DNA of 64,000 nt from Jejubacter calystegiae (GTDB lineage: Bacteria; Pseudomonadota; Gammaproteobacteria; Enterobacterales; Enterobacteriaceae), in contig NZ_CP040428.1 in assembly GCF_005671395.1 (NCBI RefSeq), positions 2,232,001-2,296,000 of the forward strand, given 5' to 3'. The notes under the pieces are model-generated. The model ran no database searches. It had not been told where the DNA came from and saw only the letters and a program-made list of their open reading frames with translations. Positions 34,500-41,902 of this stretch are shown piece by piece; the stretch's first letter is position 1; each line of letters opens with the position of its first letter. The position numbers were made by a program, and so were the translations under genes.

Positions 34500-36120
34500 C
34501 GAATTTGATAGTAGTAAACTAGAAAATTGCTTTGAGCTTGCATTGGAAAATATTATAAAGCACGGCGATACAGATATCTTCCCTTACCCATTTGAAAGTC
34601 GGTTATTTGAAGATGATAAGGAGAAAGTAAAAACTGCATTAATGCAAACATTTAATGATTTTGAAAATAAAAGGATCGAGATTCCACCAAACATAATTAA
34701 TAGCTTTTCAAGTATTGGTTATTATGGTTACAGGTGGGCAACCCAAATTGATCCATTCTGGAATGCTTTTTTCCTTGGATTAGTTTTAAAAATCGCTGAT
34801 GATATTGAAAGGAATAGATCTACTAAAACGCAGGTTTATTCATATCGCTTTAAACCAAACCTTGCTGAGGGTTCTCTTTTTGATAAAGATATCTCTTGGA
34901 GAAAATATCAAGAAGACAGTATCTCTGAATGTTCTAACGATGAAATAAAGTATGTACTTACATGCGATATAGCAGATTTCTATCCGCGTATTTATCACCA
35001 CCGTTTAGAAAATGCGTTAGATAGAGTAGACCCCAATAAAGATTACTCTGGAAAAATCAAGAAATTACTACAGACATTTAGTGAAACAAAATCATATGGA
35101 GTACCAGTTGGATGTCCTGCCTCTAGAATATTAGCAGAACTAGCTCTAGATTCTATTGATAAATTATTGTCTATGAATAGAATTAACTATAAGCGTTATG
35201 TCGACGACTTTGTTATTTTTTGTAACTCTAGAGAGGATGCTCATAAGATTTTAACTTTGCTCAGTAAAAAACTGATGGAAAATGAAGGGCTAACTTTACA
35301 GAAACAAAAAACCAATATTGTTACTAAAGAAGAGTTCCTTTCAGTAACTAAAGCTAAATTGCATGGTAATGATGAAGATGAAGAATCTCCTATGAAGGCT
35401 AAATTTATGAGTCTTCCTATAAGATTCGATCCTTACTCAGCAAATGCGATAGAGGAATATGAAGAGATAAAGGAATCTTTAAAAGATTTTGACTTGTTAG
35501 CTATGCTGAGTAGTGAGTTACAAAAATCAAAAATTAACCAATCTTTTAGCAAGCATTTGATAAAGGCATTCTCAGCAACATCAGATGAAATAATAAGTAG
35601 TGCTTTCAAAGTAATGTTTAATAACGTGCATGAGTTATATCCAATATTTACAACTATAATTCAAGTGGCTAACTCCAACTGGCAAAAATTAAGCGCAGAA
35701 ACCAAAGATATTATTCTTGATAAAATAACTACACTAATTAAACGAGATTCATATATTTTGAGTACTGAGCTCAACTTAGCCTATGTAGCCCGAATGCTCT
35801 CAAAAGAAAATTCAGAAAAATCCACCCTAATCCTTAGTGAAATATACAATAACAATCCAGAAAGCATCTTAGTCAAGAACATAGTTACACAGTCAATGGC
35901 AAAAATTAATTCTTACGCATGGCTTTCTGATATCAAAAAAAATTTCTCTGCAATGCATCCGTTACAGAGAAGACTATTGATCGTTTCCAGTTACATCTTA
36001 GGTGATGAAGGACGGCACTGGAGAGAGCATAATAAGAAAACATTCAACTTTGTAGAGGTGATTTACAGGGATTGGGCAAGTAAAAGGCATACTGCAAGAA
36101 ATCTTGAGGATGCGCTATGA
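34492..36120 (+). CDS. Reverse transcriptase of the Abi/DRT (unknown-group) kind
   Basis: A 542-residue protein with recognisable RT motifs: motif A LTCDIADFYPRI (Asp159), motif B YGVPVGCPASRILAEL (203-216) and motif C KRYVDDFVIF (Asp238, Asp239), then a motif-D-like LQKQKTNI. Motif B with VPVGxxxSR, instead of the QGxxxSP of retrons and group II introns, is typical of Abi and DRT defence RTs. Residues about 300-542 are predicted by eye to be all-helical, with no maturase or nuclease motif. Its ATG overlaps the integrase stop by 8 bp and its stop overlaps the next gene by 4 bp. It is AT-rich with AGA/ATA codons, unlike the core genes. An anti-phage role is inferred from family and place; the exact RT group is unknown. 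Confidence 0.85.
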   Translation: MSNEFDSSKLENCFELALENIIKHGDTDIFPYPFESRLFEDDKEKVKTALMQTFNDFENKRIEIPPNIINSFSSIGYYGYRWATQIDPFWNAFFLGLVLKIADDIERNRSTKTQVYSYRFKPNLAEGSLFDKDISWRKYQEDSISECSNDEIKYVLTCDIADFYPRIYHHRLENALDRVDPNKDYSGKIKKLLQTFSETKSYGVPVGCPASRILAELALDSIDKLLSMNRINYKRYVDDFVIFCNSREDAHKILTLLSKKLMENEGLTLQKQKTNIVTKEEFLSVTKAKLHGNDEDEESPMKAKFMSLPIRFDPYSANAIEEYEEIKESLKDFDLLAMLSSELQKSKINQSFSKHLIKAFSATSDEIISSAFKVMFNNVHELYPIFTTIIQVANSNWQKLSAETKDIILDKITTLIKRDSYILSTELNLAYVARMLSKENSEKSTLILSEIYNNNPESILVKNIVTQSMAKINSYAWLSDIKKNFSAMHPLQRRLLIVSSYILGDEGRHWREHNKKTFNFVEVIYRDWASKRHTARNLEDAL

Positions 36121-36857
36121 TATCTGAATTAACGTTTTCTCGAAAATTCACTTCATTTTGGAATCAATTGCTTCCAAATGCTAATAATTTCATACGCATC
36201 ATTAACGGCAGTCTCATCGAGGACGTTTATCCTCCTCTAGATGACAGCGCTAATAGGTCAAATAACGTCTTTGTCAATGAGTGCGCATTTAATTTATATA
36301 CGGCAATACAGAATGATTCGTTAGACAGAAATATTCTTTCAGCACATGATATCTTTCATCATGCTGATTTTCAGGCTGTTTTTGAAAAAACAAAAGAATA
36401 TCTACAGCGGTTCGCTTACGGTTCTAACTTCAAGCTACCCTTAAGCATGATTGAGTACAATACCATAAGGGAAATAGCAAGAAACATTTTGTCTCGATAT
36501 GGAATGGAAAACCAAATTGAAGTGTCTCCACAATTCGATGGATGCGGAGTAATAAATAATTCATATGGCGATATTTATTATTCAAATGTTCTTGTGGAAA
36601 TAAAATCAGGAGATAGGAAGTTTAGTGTTTACGATCTTAGACAGGTGCTAATATATTTCACCTTAAACTTTTACTCAAAAAACAAAAGAAACATCAAGAG
36701 GTTTGAGCTTTTTAATCCTCGGATGGGTATCACTTATAGTGATACCATTGTCAACCTTTGCAAAGAGTTGGCGTTTATTCAACCTGAAGAATTGTACTTT
36801 GAGATAATGAATTCTATTACAGAGGAAAATTTCATAGTAACTGAAATGCAACGCTAG
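36117..36857 (+). CDS. Putative PD-(D/E)XK nuclease partner of the RT
   Basis: A 246-residue protein I do not recognise by name. Residues 141-180 carry Asp141 (FDGCGVI), then Glu161-Ile-Lys163 (VLVEIKSGDR) and Gln176-x3-Tyr180 (DLRQVLIYF). The D...ExK...QxxxY order is that of RecB/Cas4/YqaJ-type PD-(D/E)XK nucleases. The N-terminal 120 residues are helical with no motif seen. It overlaps the RT stop by ATGA, so both are surely one transcript, and a terminator follows. It is AT-rich like the RT. The fold assignment rests on motifs only. Confidence 0.7.
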   Translation: MISELTFSRKFTSFWNQLLPNANNFIRIINGSLIEDVYPPLDDSANRSNNVFVNECAFNLYTAIQNDSLDRNILSAHDIFHHADFQAVFEKTKEYLQRFAYGSNFKLPLSMIEYNTIREIARNILSRYGMENQIEVSPQFDGCGVINNSYGDIYYSNVLVEIKSGDRKFSVYDLRQVLIYFTLNFYSKNKRNIKRFELFNPRMGITYSDTIVNLCKELAFIQPEELYFEIMNSITEENFIVTEMQR

Positions 36858-36865
36858 ATATCATG

Positions 36866-36900
36866 CAGACCGCTACAATCCATTGTAGTGGTCTGTTTCT
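36866..36900 (+). terminator. Terminator of the RT-nuclease cassette
   Basis: A 14-bp stem CAGACCGCTACAAT/ATTGTAGTGGTCTG (one G-U pair) with a 2-nt turn, then GTTTCT. It lies 9 nt after the nuclease stop. The short loop is unusual for a terminator, so a structured RNA end is an alternative. Confidence 0.75.
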
Positions 36901-36976
36901 AAATGTTCCTTCTGACGAATAAAGCCAAAATACCAAATAGAATTAAAGAAAATTATAATATCAGCCTTAGCGCGCA

Positions 36977-36995
36977 ATGCTCTCCCCGCCACGCC
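36977..36995. other. P2/P4-type cos-like sequence
   Basis: ATGCTCTCCCCGCCACGCC matches, on the reverse strand and at about 16 of 19 positions, the 19-nt P2/P4 cohesive end as I remember it (GGCGAGGCGGGGAAAGCAC). It lies between the cargo and psu, the cos position of P4 satellites. The rest of 36901-37168 holds GC-rich inverted repeats (AATGGGCCGC, GCATGCAAAACCATGC) and no gene. Confidence 0.6.
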
Positions 36996-37168
36996 TGCCC
37001 GCTTAATGGGCCGCTTTTAATGCAGGTGCAAAGGTAGATTCAGGCCGCGCCACGACTGGCGCTGGTCTGGCATGCCGGAGCGAGAAAACGCATGCAAAAC
37101 CATGCACCTTATGGATGCATGGCTTATTTCGTTAAAAATAGCGGGATTTACGGGGATTTTTTGACAGG

Positions 37169-37735
37169 CTACTGCGCGGCCAGTTCGGCGCGTCGACAGG
37201 TGTAAATCATGTTCTGTACAGGGGTGAATTTTTCACGATTATCATCCCGCGAAGGCGCGTCAGGCCTGTATCCGATGGCCGTTAAAATATCTTTATCCTG
37301 TGCAGAATAATTAATGTCATTTCCAGCGGTCAGCCAGACGGAAAGAGCTTCTCTCAGGAAAGAGACTGAACGGCCAAGCGCGCGATTTTTTATCATCGCG
37401 GGCTGGTTTTTAATCCCCATCAGCTCCGGTGCCAGTGCGGCGGTCAGCTCTGCGCCGTTCTGCTGCATAAAATCATGTAGTCGGTTACGGATGCTGATGC
37501 GCTGCACCTCCTCATGCGAGAAGATGTAGCGACCGGCGGCGTGATTGACCTCCCATTTTTTGACGTCAATCAGGTCAAGCAGCGTCTGTAATCTGCGGGA
37601 GCCTGATGCGTTGTCATCCAGCAATAATTCCTGATATTCCTGCTCTGCGGCGGCCAGTTCGGTTTTACGGTTCAGCCACGCGGTTTTGTTCGTCTGACAG
37701 GCTTCATAGGCCTGCTTTAAGGTCAGGGTGGTCAC
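37169..37735 (-). CDS. psu: Polarity suppression protein Psu
   Basis: A 188-residue homologue of P4 Psu (190). The alignment is clear in NHAAGRYIFSHEEVQRISIRNRLHDFMQQNG and NYSAQDKDILTAIGYRPD. P4 Psu binds Rho and blocks transcription termination, and also decorates the small P4 capsid. It is the last gene of the sid-delta-psu operon, 16 bp after delta. Intact in length. Confidence 0.93.
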   Translation of the reverse strand: MTTLTLKQAYEACQTNKTAWLNRKTELAAAEQEYQELLLDDNASGSRRLQTLLDLIDVKKWEVNHAAGRYIFSHEEVQRISIRNRLHDFMQQNGAELTAALAPELMGIKNQPAMIKNRALGRSVSFLREALSVWLTAGNDINYSAQDKDILTAIGYRPDAPSRDDNREKFTPVQNMIYTCRRAELAAQ

Positions 37736-37751
37736 GGGTTGTCTCTCCTGA

Positions 37752-37997
37752 TTAATGGCGGAACGGCGAGCTGTAGCAGCTTTTTACCCGACGGGGTGCC
37801 ACGGGGGCTGTCGGCACCGGCGCGGGTTTCTCATCGACGACCGGCGAACGTATCACTTCAAAGATGGACTCATGCGTTTTAAATGTCGCCGAGCAGTGCA
37901 CATTCTGGCACTGCAGGTAACTCTCTTTGACGCTGTCAGACATATAGCGGCTGGTGCGAACGTGGGCCGCAGTGCGGCAGAAAGGACAGCGCATCAT
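37752..37997 (-). CDS. Ogr/Delta-family late transcription activator
   Basis: An 81-residue zinc-finger protein. Cysteines CPFC (residues 4-7) and CQNVHC (30-35) are the Ogr/Delta zinc ligands, with TSRYMSDSVKESYLQC between. P4 Delta has two such domains in 166 residues; this has one, like P2 Ogr, so it is a half-length form. Such proteins activate satellite and helper late promoters through RNA polymerase alpha. Its start overlaps the sid stop by 4 bp. Confidence 0.9.
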   Translation of the reverse strand: MMRCPFCRTAAHVRTSRYMSDSVKESYLQCQNVHCSATFKTHESIFEVIRSPVVDEKPAPVPTAPVAPRRVKSCYSSPFRH

Positions 37998-38731
37998 GAC
38001 AGTAACCCCCGTGCTTTCAGGTCAGCTTCACGTTCCCGCATTTTTTCCTGCCAGACTTTCCGCTGACCGGGCGTGGTCGCAACGTCATGTTCCATATGCG
38101 GCAGAGTGGAAGCCGACAGCCCTGTTTTAAACAGCACCGGTTCATCGGTCAGACGGATATTGCAGCCCTTTACGGCCTGTTCAAGCCACGCTTTCACCTG
38201 CTGCATTACAACTTTTTCCGGTTCGATATATCCCTGATGCCCGGTCGTATTAGCAAGCGGATTATTCAGAACCAGTATGTTGAGTTTCATTGCTCTGATG
38301 AGGGCACCGCAGCTTTCACGCAGGGCAGCATCGAGTTCATGCTCTGCATACTGACTGAGGACGCCGTGATGTGCCTGACGGTATGCTCTGGCCGTGCGGT
38401 CACAGGCTCCTTTGAGCCTGTCCAGCTCGAAAGACAGAACCTCAGCCATATTGTCACATTCCTGCGCCAGCTCCCGCCGTGCTACGCGCGCCAGATGGCG
38501 TTGTTTCAGCTCGTCGGTAATGACAGCACCACCGGCACGAAAGGCGGCGCGCCATGCGCCGGAACCATTGCCGTTTTCCTGCTCCAGTTCATTTTTTTGC
38601 GTTTGCACCTGGCTGATGGCCGTCGTGGTTTCATCCATACGGCTGGCATTGGCGAGATGCGCCGAGCGGGCAGTCTCAAGGCGTTCCATTGCAGGTTTAA
38701 GGTAGTCGGGAATAACAGCAGTCTGAGTCAT
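37994..38731 (-). CDS. sid: Capsid size determination protein Sid
   Basis: A 245-residue protein aligning with P4 Sid (244) over its length, from IPDYLKPAMERLETARSAHLAN-like start to KARGLLS end, including the NPLANTTGHQGYIEPEKVV stretch. Sid forms an outer scaffold that makes helper capsid protein assemble a smaller T=4 shell fitting the satellite genome. ATG at 38731 follows GAGGAG by 7 nt; the frame is open to 38797 but needs no extension. First gene of the operon. Confidence 0.93.
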   Translation of the reverse strand: MTQTAVIPDYLKPAMERLETARSAHLANASRMDETTTAISQVQTQKNELEQENGNGSGAWRAAFRAGGAVITDELKQRHLARVARRELAQECDNMAEVLSFELDRLKGACDRTARAYRQAHHGVLSQYAEHELDAALRESCGALIRAMKLNILVLNNPLANTTGHQGYIEPEKVVMQQVKAWLEQAVKGCNIRLTDEPVLFKTGLSASTLPHMEHDVATTPGQRKVWQEKMREREADLKARGLLS

Positions 38732-38803
38732 GTCGGGTCTCCTCTTCGTTTCAATCTGAGGAGATTCTGCCGCGCCAGACACAACAACACGATTCATTGC
38801 CGT

Positions 38804-38821
38804 TGTGGCAAAAATGGCACA
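38804..38821 (-). promoter_or_regulatory. Delta/Ogr activator site of the sid promoter
   Basis: TGTGGCAAAAATGGCACA is a TGT-N12-ACA element, the consensus for Ogr/Delta binding in P2 and P4 late promoters, where it is centred near -55. It lies 73-90 bp upstream of the sid start, which fits a promoter just downstream of it. Confidence 0.82.
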
Positions 38822-38907
38822 AACAGACCTTAAAACCCGGCTGGCCAGAGAAAGGTCTCAGGAAAACCTTACTCACTGTTTGTTTTTTTACTTATAACTA
38901 TTCACTA

Positions 38908-39073
38908 CTGTTCACTGAAAAGAAAAAGATAAGTAATACAGCAAGATAAAGGGTGAACAGTTGAGGGTCTGACTGTTCACCGTCTGTTCACCACTGTTCA
39001 CCCTTCACCGTATATTCACCCTGTATCACCATGAAATTATTGATAAAAAACCAGAGGTGAACAGTGTGAACAG
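38908..39073. repeat. GGTGAACAG iteron array, P4 crr-like
   Basis: Perfect nonamers GGTGAACAG or its complement lie at 38952-38960, 38973-38981, 38984-38992, 38994-39002 and 39056-39064, with one-off variants such as CTGTTCACT (38908-38916), TTCACC runs near 39003-39020 and TGTGAACAG (39065-39073). These are the type I iterons bound by the P4 alpha primase-helicase at ori and crr. Alpha itself is not encoded here. The surrounding 38832-39215 has no gene. Confidence 0.8.
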
Positions 39074-39215
39074 TAAAACCTAAAAAAACTTTTTTATCAT
39101 CCTCTACAGCCTGCTCACTGTCATATAATTCTGTACCGTGTTCACGGTATTCTGTTGAAAGTAATTTTTAAAATATTAAGGGCGGTCAAATCGTCCGCAT
39201 TCAATGAGGTTAACA

Positions 39216-39950
39216 ATGGCGCAGGATGCTTGGATTGTGCAATTGCAGATGCTATTAGCTCATATACCTGTTAAGGATATTATGATTAATGCAGTCGGAA
39301 GTTTTGTTGGTGGTGTAGCACTCATTTGGCTTGCAATGAGTAAGCATGGCGTTCGTTTTTTAAGGGCAAAGTTAGCAAGACCTAATGTTCGTATCGAACG
39401 ACGTAGAACACCTGAAAATATATTCACAGGTATAGAGCTTGGTGCTCCATCTCGCTGGGTTGAACAGCAATTAGGTGTTCCTAACCGCATAGGCGATAAA
39501 TGGTGGGGATATAGGTTTTCAGACTCACTGGTTTCTCTGACATTCGACTCAAATGATTCTATCGAAACCATCGCAGTGGCATTGATTGACCATGATACAA
39601 CTTTCGAATTTCCTTCTTGGCACCTTTGCTGCCCACCGTTGGGAAAATTAACCCTAAAAGATCTTATGGAAGAGGAACACTTAACTTTGGAGTATAGGGA
39701 ATCCTTAAGGCATCAAGAACTTGTCGTTTCGGGAAGAGAAGGACCGCCAGGAGCATGGAGTTATGTTGCCTTTGGGGCATTGTCGCCTCATGCCCCTGGG
39801 CAGTTGTTACCGAGTGATTTCGAATGGGATAGTGATCGTGAAACTCTTCTGAGCAGCTCACAAGATGTAAAAATCAACTGGGCTGCAGTTTCAAGCACCT
39901 CATACATCAATGTTTTTCCATGGGATTTAGGTTTAACGCTTCGACCTTGA
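39216..39950 (+). CDS. Membrane-anchored protein, ETEC_3214-domain-like
   Basis: A 244-residue protein with one N-terminal membrane segment (about residues 15-38, DIMINAVGSFVGGVALIWLAM) and a soluble part with the stretch ENIFTGIELGAPSRWVEQQLGVPNRIGDKWWGYRF, which I associate with the ETEC_3214 domain. Function is unknown. ATG at 39216 with GAGG 7 nt upstream is preferred over the ATG at 39204. It stands where P4 has replication genes, at the right end of the satellite, with intermediate base composition. It could be cargo. Confidence 0.65.
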   Translation: MAQDAWIVQLQMLLAHIPVKDIMINAVGSFVGGVALIWLAMSKHGVRFLRAKLARPNVRIERRRTPENIFTGIELGAPSRWVEQQLGVPNRIGDKWWGYRFSDSLVSLTFDSNDSIETIAVALIDHDTTFEFPSWHLCCPPLGKLTLKDLMEEEHLTLEYRESLRHQELVVSGREGPPGAWSYVAFGALSPHAPGQLLPSDFEWDSDRETLLSSSQDVKINWAAVSSTSYINVFPWDLGLTLRP

Positions 39951-40070
39951 TAGCATCGATTTGGCGTAACAGCTTATGTTGATAAGTGGGGTTGATCATT
40001 GTGGAAGTGAGTAGAACTCGTGTCCAGATTTTGGCCTGAAGAGGGTGTATGAAAAACGAACGCATTCGCC

Positions 40071-40105
40071 AATGTGTATAGGTGTGTGTATAGGTTTATT
40101 CTTCG
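40071..40105 (+). repeat. Right-end copy of the attL-side repeat
   Basis: AATGTGTATAGG followed by TGTGTATAGGTTT and TTCTTCG matches 33262-33296 at most positions in direct orientation. With the copy near attL it brackets the satellite. Confidence 0.55.
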
Positions 40106-40147
40106 ATATTAATTTATTCAATAAAATCAATTTATTGATCTTGTTTG

Positions 40148-40163
40148 TCGGCTCCTGTTACCG
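40148..40163 (+). other. Degenerate attR-like sequence
   Basis: TCGGCTCCTGTTACCG differs at two positions from the thrW 3' segment TCGACTCCTATTACCG at 33131-33146. It lies at the right end of the satellite, before the relic of a second integrase. Confidence 0.5.
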
Positions 40164-40226
40164 CCCTATCTGGCACTCTCGATAGTATTCTGACGTCCAC
40201 TGATATTTCCCAAAATACGCGCATGA

Positions 40227-40393
40227 TTGGGGGAATATCCTGAAGTATCGCTTTCCGATGCCAGAGCAAGGCGGGACGAAGCTAAACGGGGTATCGCTGG
40301 GGGGAGCGACCCAGGTAAAGCGAAGCAGGAAGAAAAGCTGGCGCAGGAAGCTCAGGTAAAATTTCTTCGTTTATATCATGCTTTTTTCGTGTA
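40227..40393 (+). pseudogene. Relic of a second P4-family integrase
   Basis: Read from 40227, the frame gives LGEYPEVSLSDARARRDEAK and continues with about 15 more residues rich in Lys/Glu (GGSDPGKAKQEEKLAQ), the hallmark of the DUF4102 arm-binding domain. It is opened by a TGA directly upstream and closed by TAA at 40391-40393. No start or catalytic domain remains. It differs from the integrase at 33315, so it derives from another element that used the same site. The rest of 39951-40486 shows no gene. Confidence 0.8.
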
Positions 40394-40486
40394 ACTGCAT
40401 GTGTAAGTCGTTTTCGTCAACATATATCTACAATAGCGATATTACTCATATCCGTTTTTCAGTACGAAATGAAAGATTGATATGGT

Positions 40487-41776
40487 TCACTGAATCAAAA
40501 AAGCCAGCCCCGCAGCAAAGAGGATGGAAAGCAGTACCGATGCCAGGCCAGGCAGTAAGAAAGGATGGTCGATAATATGTCTGCCCAGTTTGGTTGACCC
40601 TGTATCATCCAGATCTACCGCCGCCAGTAGCGTCGGATAGTTTGGCAGAATAAAAAGAGAGGCCGTTGCCGGGAAGCAGGCGACTAAAACCCCGGGAGCA
40701 ATACCCATACTCAGCGCGACAGGGAACAGAATTTTCGTTGAGGCCGCCTGGGAATACAGGAAGCACGAGACTGTCATAATGATGAGGGCTAACACAACGG
40801 GCGAATCCAGTAAGTGTGAAGAGACTGTACTTTGCAACCACTGATGATTGCTGTCCATAAACGTCGAGCCCAGCCAGGCTACGCCGAGAATACAAATACA
40901 GGATGTCATCCCGGTTTTAAATACCGAGCCGGATGGGATTTTTTGTACGTTAACCCGGCAGTACACCAGAATCAGCAGCGCAACGCCCATCATTACTCCT
41001 ACTCGCGCCTGTCCGCTGCTCATGACCGGATTGGCTATCAGCCCTAATTTGGGACTGGTGACAATCGCATAGACCAGAACCATAACCAGCCCAACGATAA
41101 AGATCAGCACAGAACGACCGGCATAAGGCGGTATTGTCCGCTCACTCCTTGTCTTAACCTGAACAGGATTGTCATATAGCCGATCCTGCTGGCGGATTCT
41201 GTCCCAGAACAGGTAAAAAAGAGACGTGACCAGCAGCGCAAGGAAGGTGGATGGTATTGATACTGCGATTAGCTCAATATAACTCCAGCCATAATGACCT
41301 TTTTCCAGTATCCCCGAGAAAAAAATCACCGCCGCAGAAATGGGCGACGCAACAATACCAAGCAAAGATGCGCTAACGGAGAGAGCAAGAGCCCGGGTGG
41401 GTTTTATATTGTTCTCTTTCGCGACACCAACAATAACTGGCATACAGGCAAATGAGACTTGCCCAGTGCTGGCCATCATGGTTAATAGCCACGTGGAAAG
41501 CGGCGCGGTTATTACTAACAATCGCGGATAGCGACGCAGCAGGCGCTCTGTGAGATCAACAAGATACTCAATACCGCCGGCCTCCTGCATAGCAGCAATC
41601 GCCACGATCACGACCATGATAAACACTATAACCAGCATCGGCATATCACCCGGCGTGGCGCCGAGCACGCTGAGGACAATCACGCCAGCTCCGCCGGCAA
41701 ACCCCACACCGATACCCCCAACCCGCATGCCGATGTACAGAAACAGCAGCACCACCAGAAACTGAACCAATACCAT
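40487..41776 (-). CDS. Dcu-family C4-dicarboxylate carrier (DcuA-like)
   Basis: A 429-residue inner-membrane carrier with some ten to twelve hydrophobic segments, aligning with E. coli DcuA (433) in GGIGVGFAGGAGVIVLSVLG, QEAGGIEYLVDLTERLLRR, ASPISAAVIFFSG, CICILGVAWLG and FILPNYPTLLAAVDLDDTGST. DcuA moves aspartate, fumarate, malate and succinate. Here it ends an operon with an FAH hydrolase and a DapA-type enzyme, so its cargo is more likely a related acid of that pathway. GGAGG lies 7 nt before the ATG. Confidence 0.85.
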   Translation of the reverse strand: MVLVQFLVVLLFLYIGMRVGGIGVGFAGGAGVIVLSVLGATPGDMPMLVIVFIMVVIVAIAAMQEAGGIEYLVDLTERLLRRYPRLLVITAPLSTWLLTMMASTGQVSFACMPVIVGVAKENNIKPTRALALSVSASLLGIVASPISAAVIFFSGILEKGHYGWSYIELIAVSIPSTFLALLVTSLFYLFWDRIRQQDRLYDNPVQVKTRSERTIPPYAGRSVLIFIVGLVMVLVYAIVTSPKLGLIANPVMSSGQARVGVMMGVALLILVYCRVNVQKIPSGSVFKTGMTSCICILGVAWLGSTFMDSNHQWLQSTVSSHLLDSPVVLALIIMTVSCFLYSQAASTKILFPVALSMGIAPGVLVACFPATASLFILPNYPTLLAAVDLDDTGSTKLGRHIIDHPFLLPGLASVLLSILFAAGLAFLIQ

Positions 41777-41902
41777 AAATCGCCTCCACGGCTCCCTGTC
41801 CGGTATTAACCCTATAAATGATTAACTGGCCTGCAAGTCCTGGCCGCCGGGCAAACGCGCTTTCACAATGTCTCTGGATATAAACAGCCTGTGAACGACA
41901 AC

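Larger units (their letters stand above)
33132..40163 (+). mobile_element. Decayed P4-like phage satellite at thrW
   Basis: Bounded on the left by the 3' end of thrW and on the right by a degenerate copy of it. Order: integrase (broken), RT and nuclease cargo, cos-like sequence, psu, delta, sid, iteron array, one membrane-protein gene. This follows the P4 satellite plan int-cargo-cos-psu-delta-sid-crr. The primase-helicase alpha, epsilon, cI, cnr and the rest of the replication/immunity half are absent, so autonomous replication is not expected. Base composition falls sharply in the int-cargo part and rises again in psu-delta-sid. Confidence 0.88.

Noticed and set aside
38908..39073. Repeat cluster that might be a CRISPR array
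   Set aside because: Units are 9 nt, in both orientations and irregularly spaced; they fit replication iterons.
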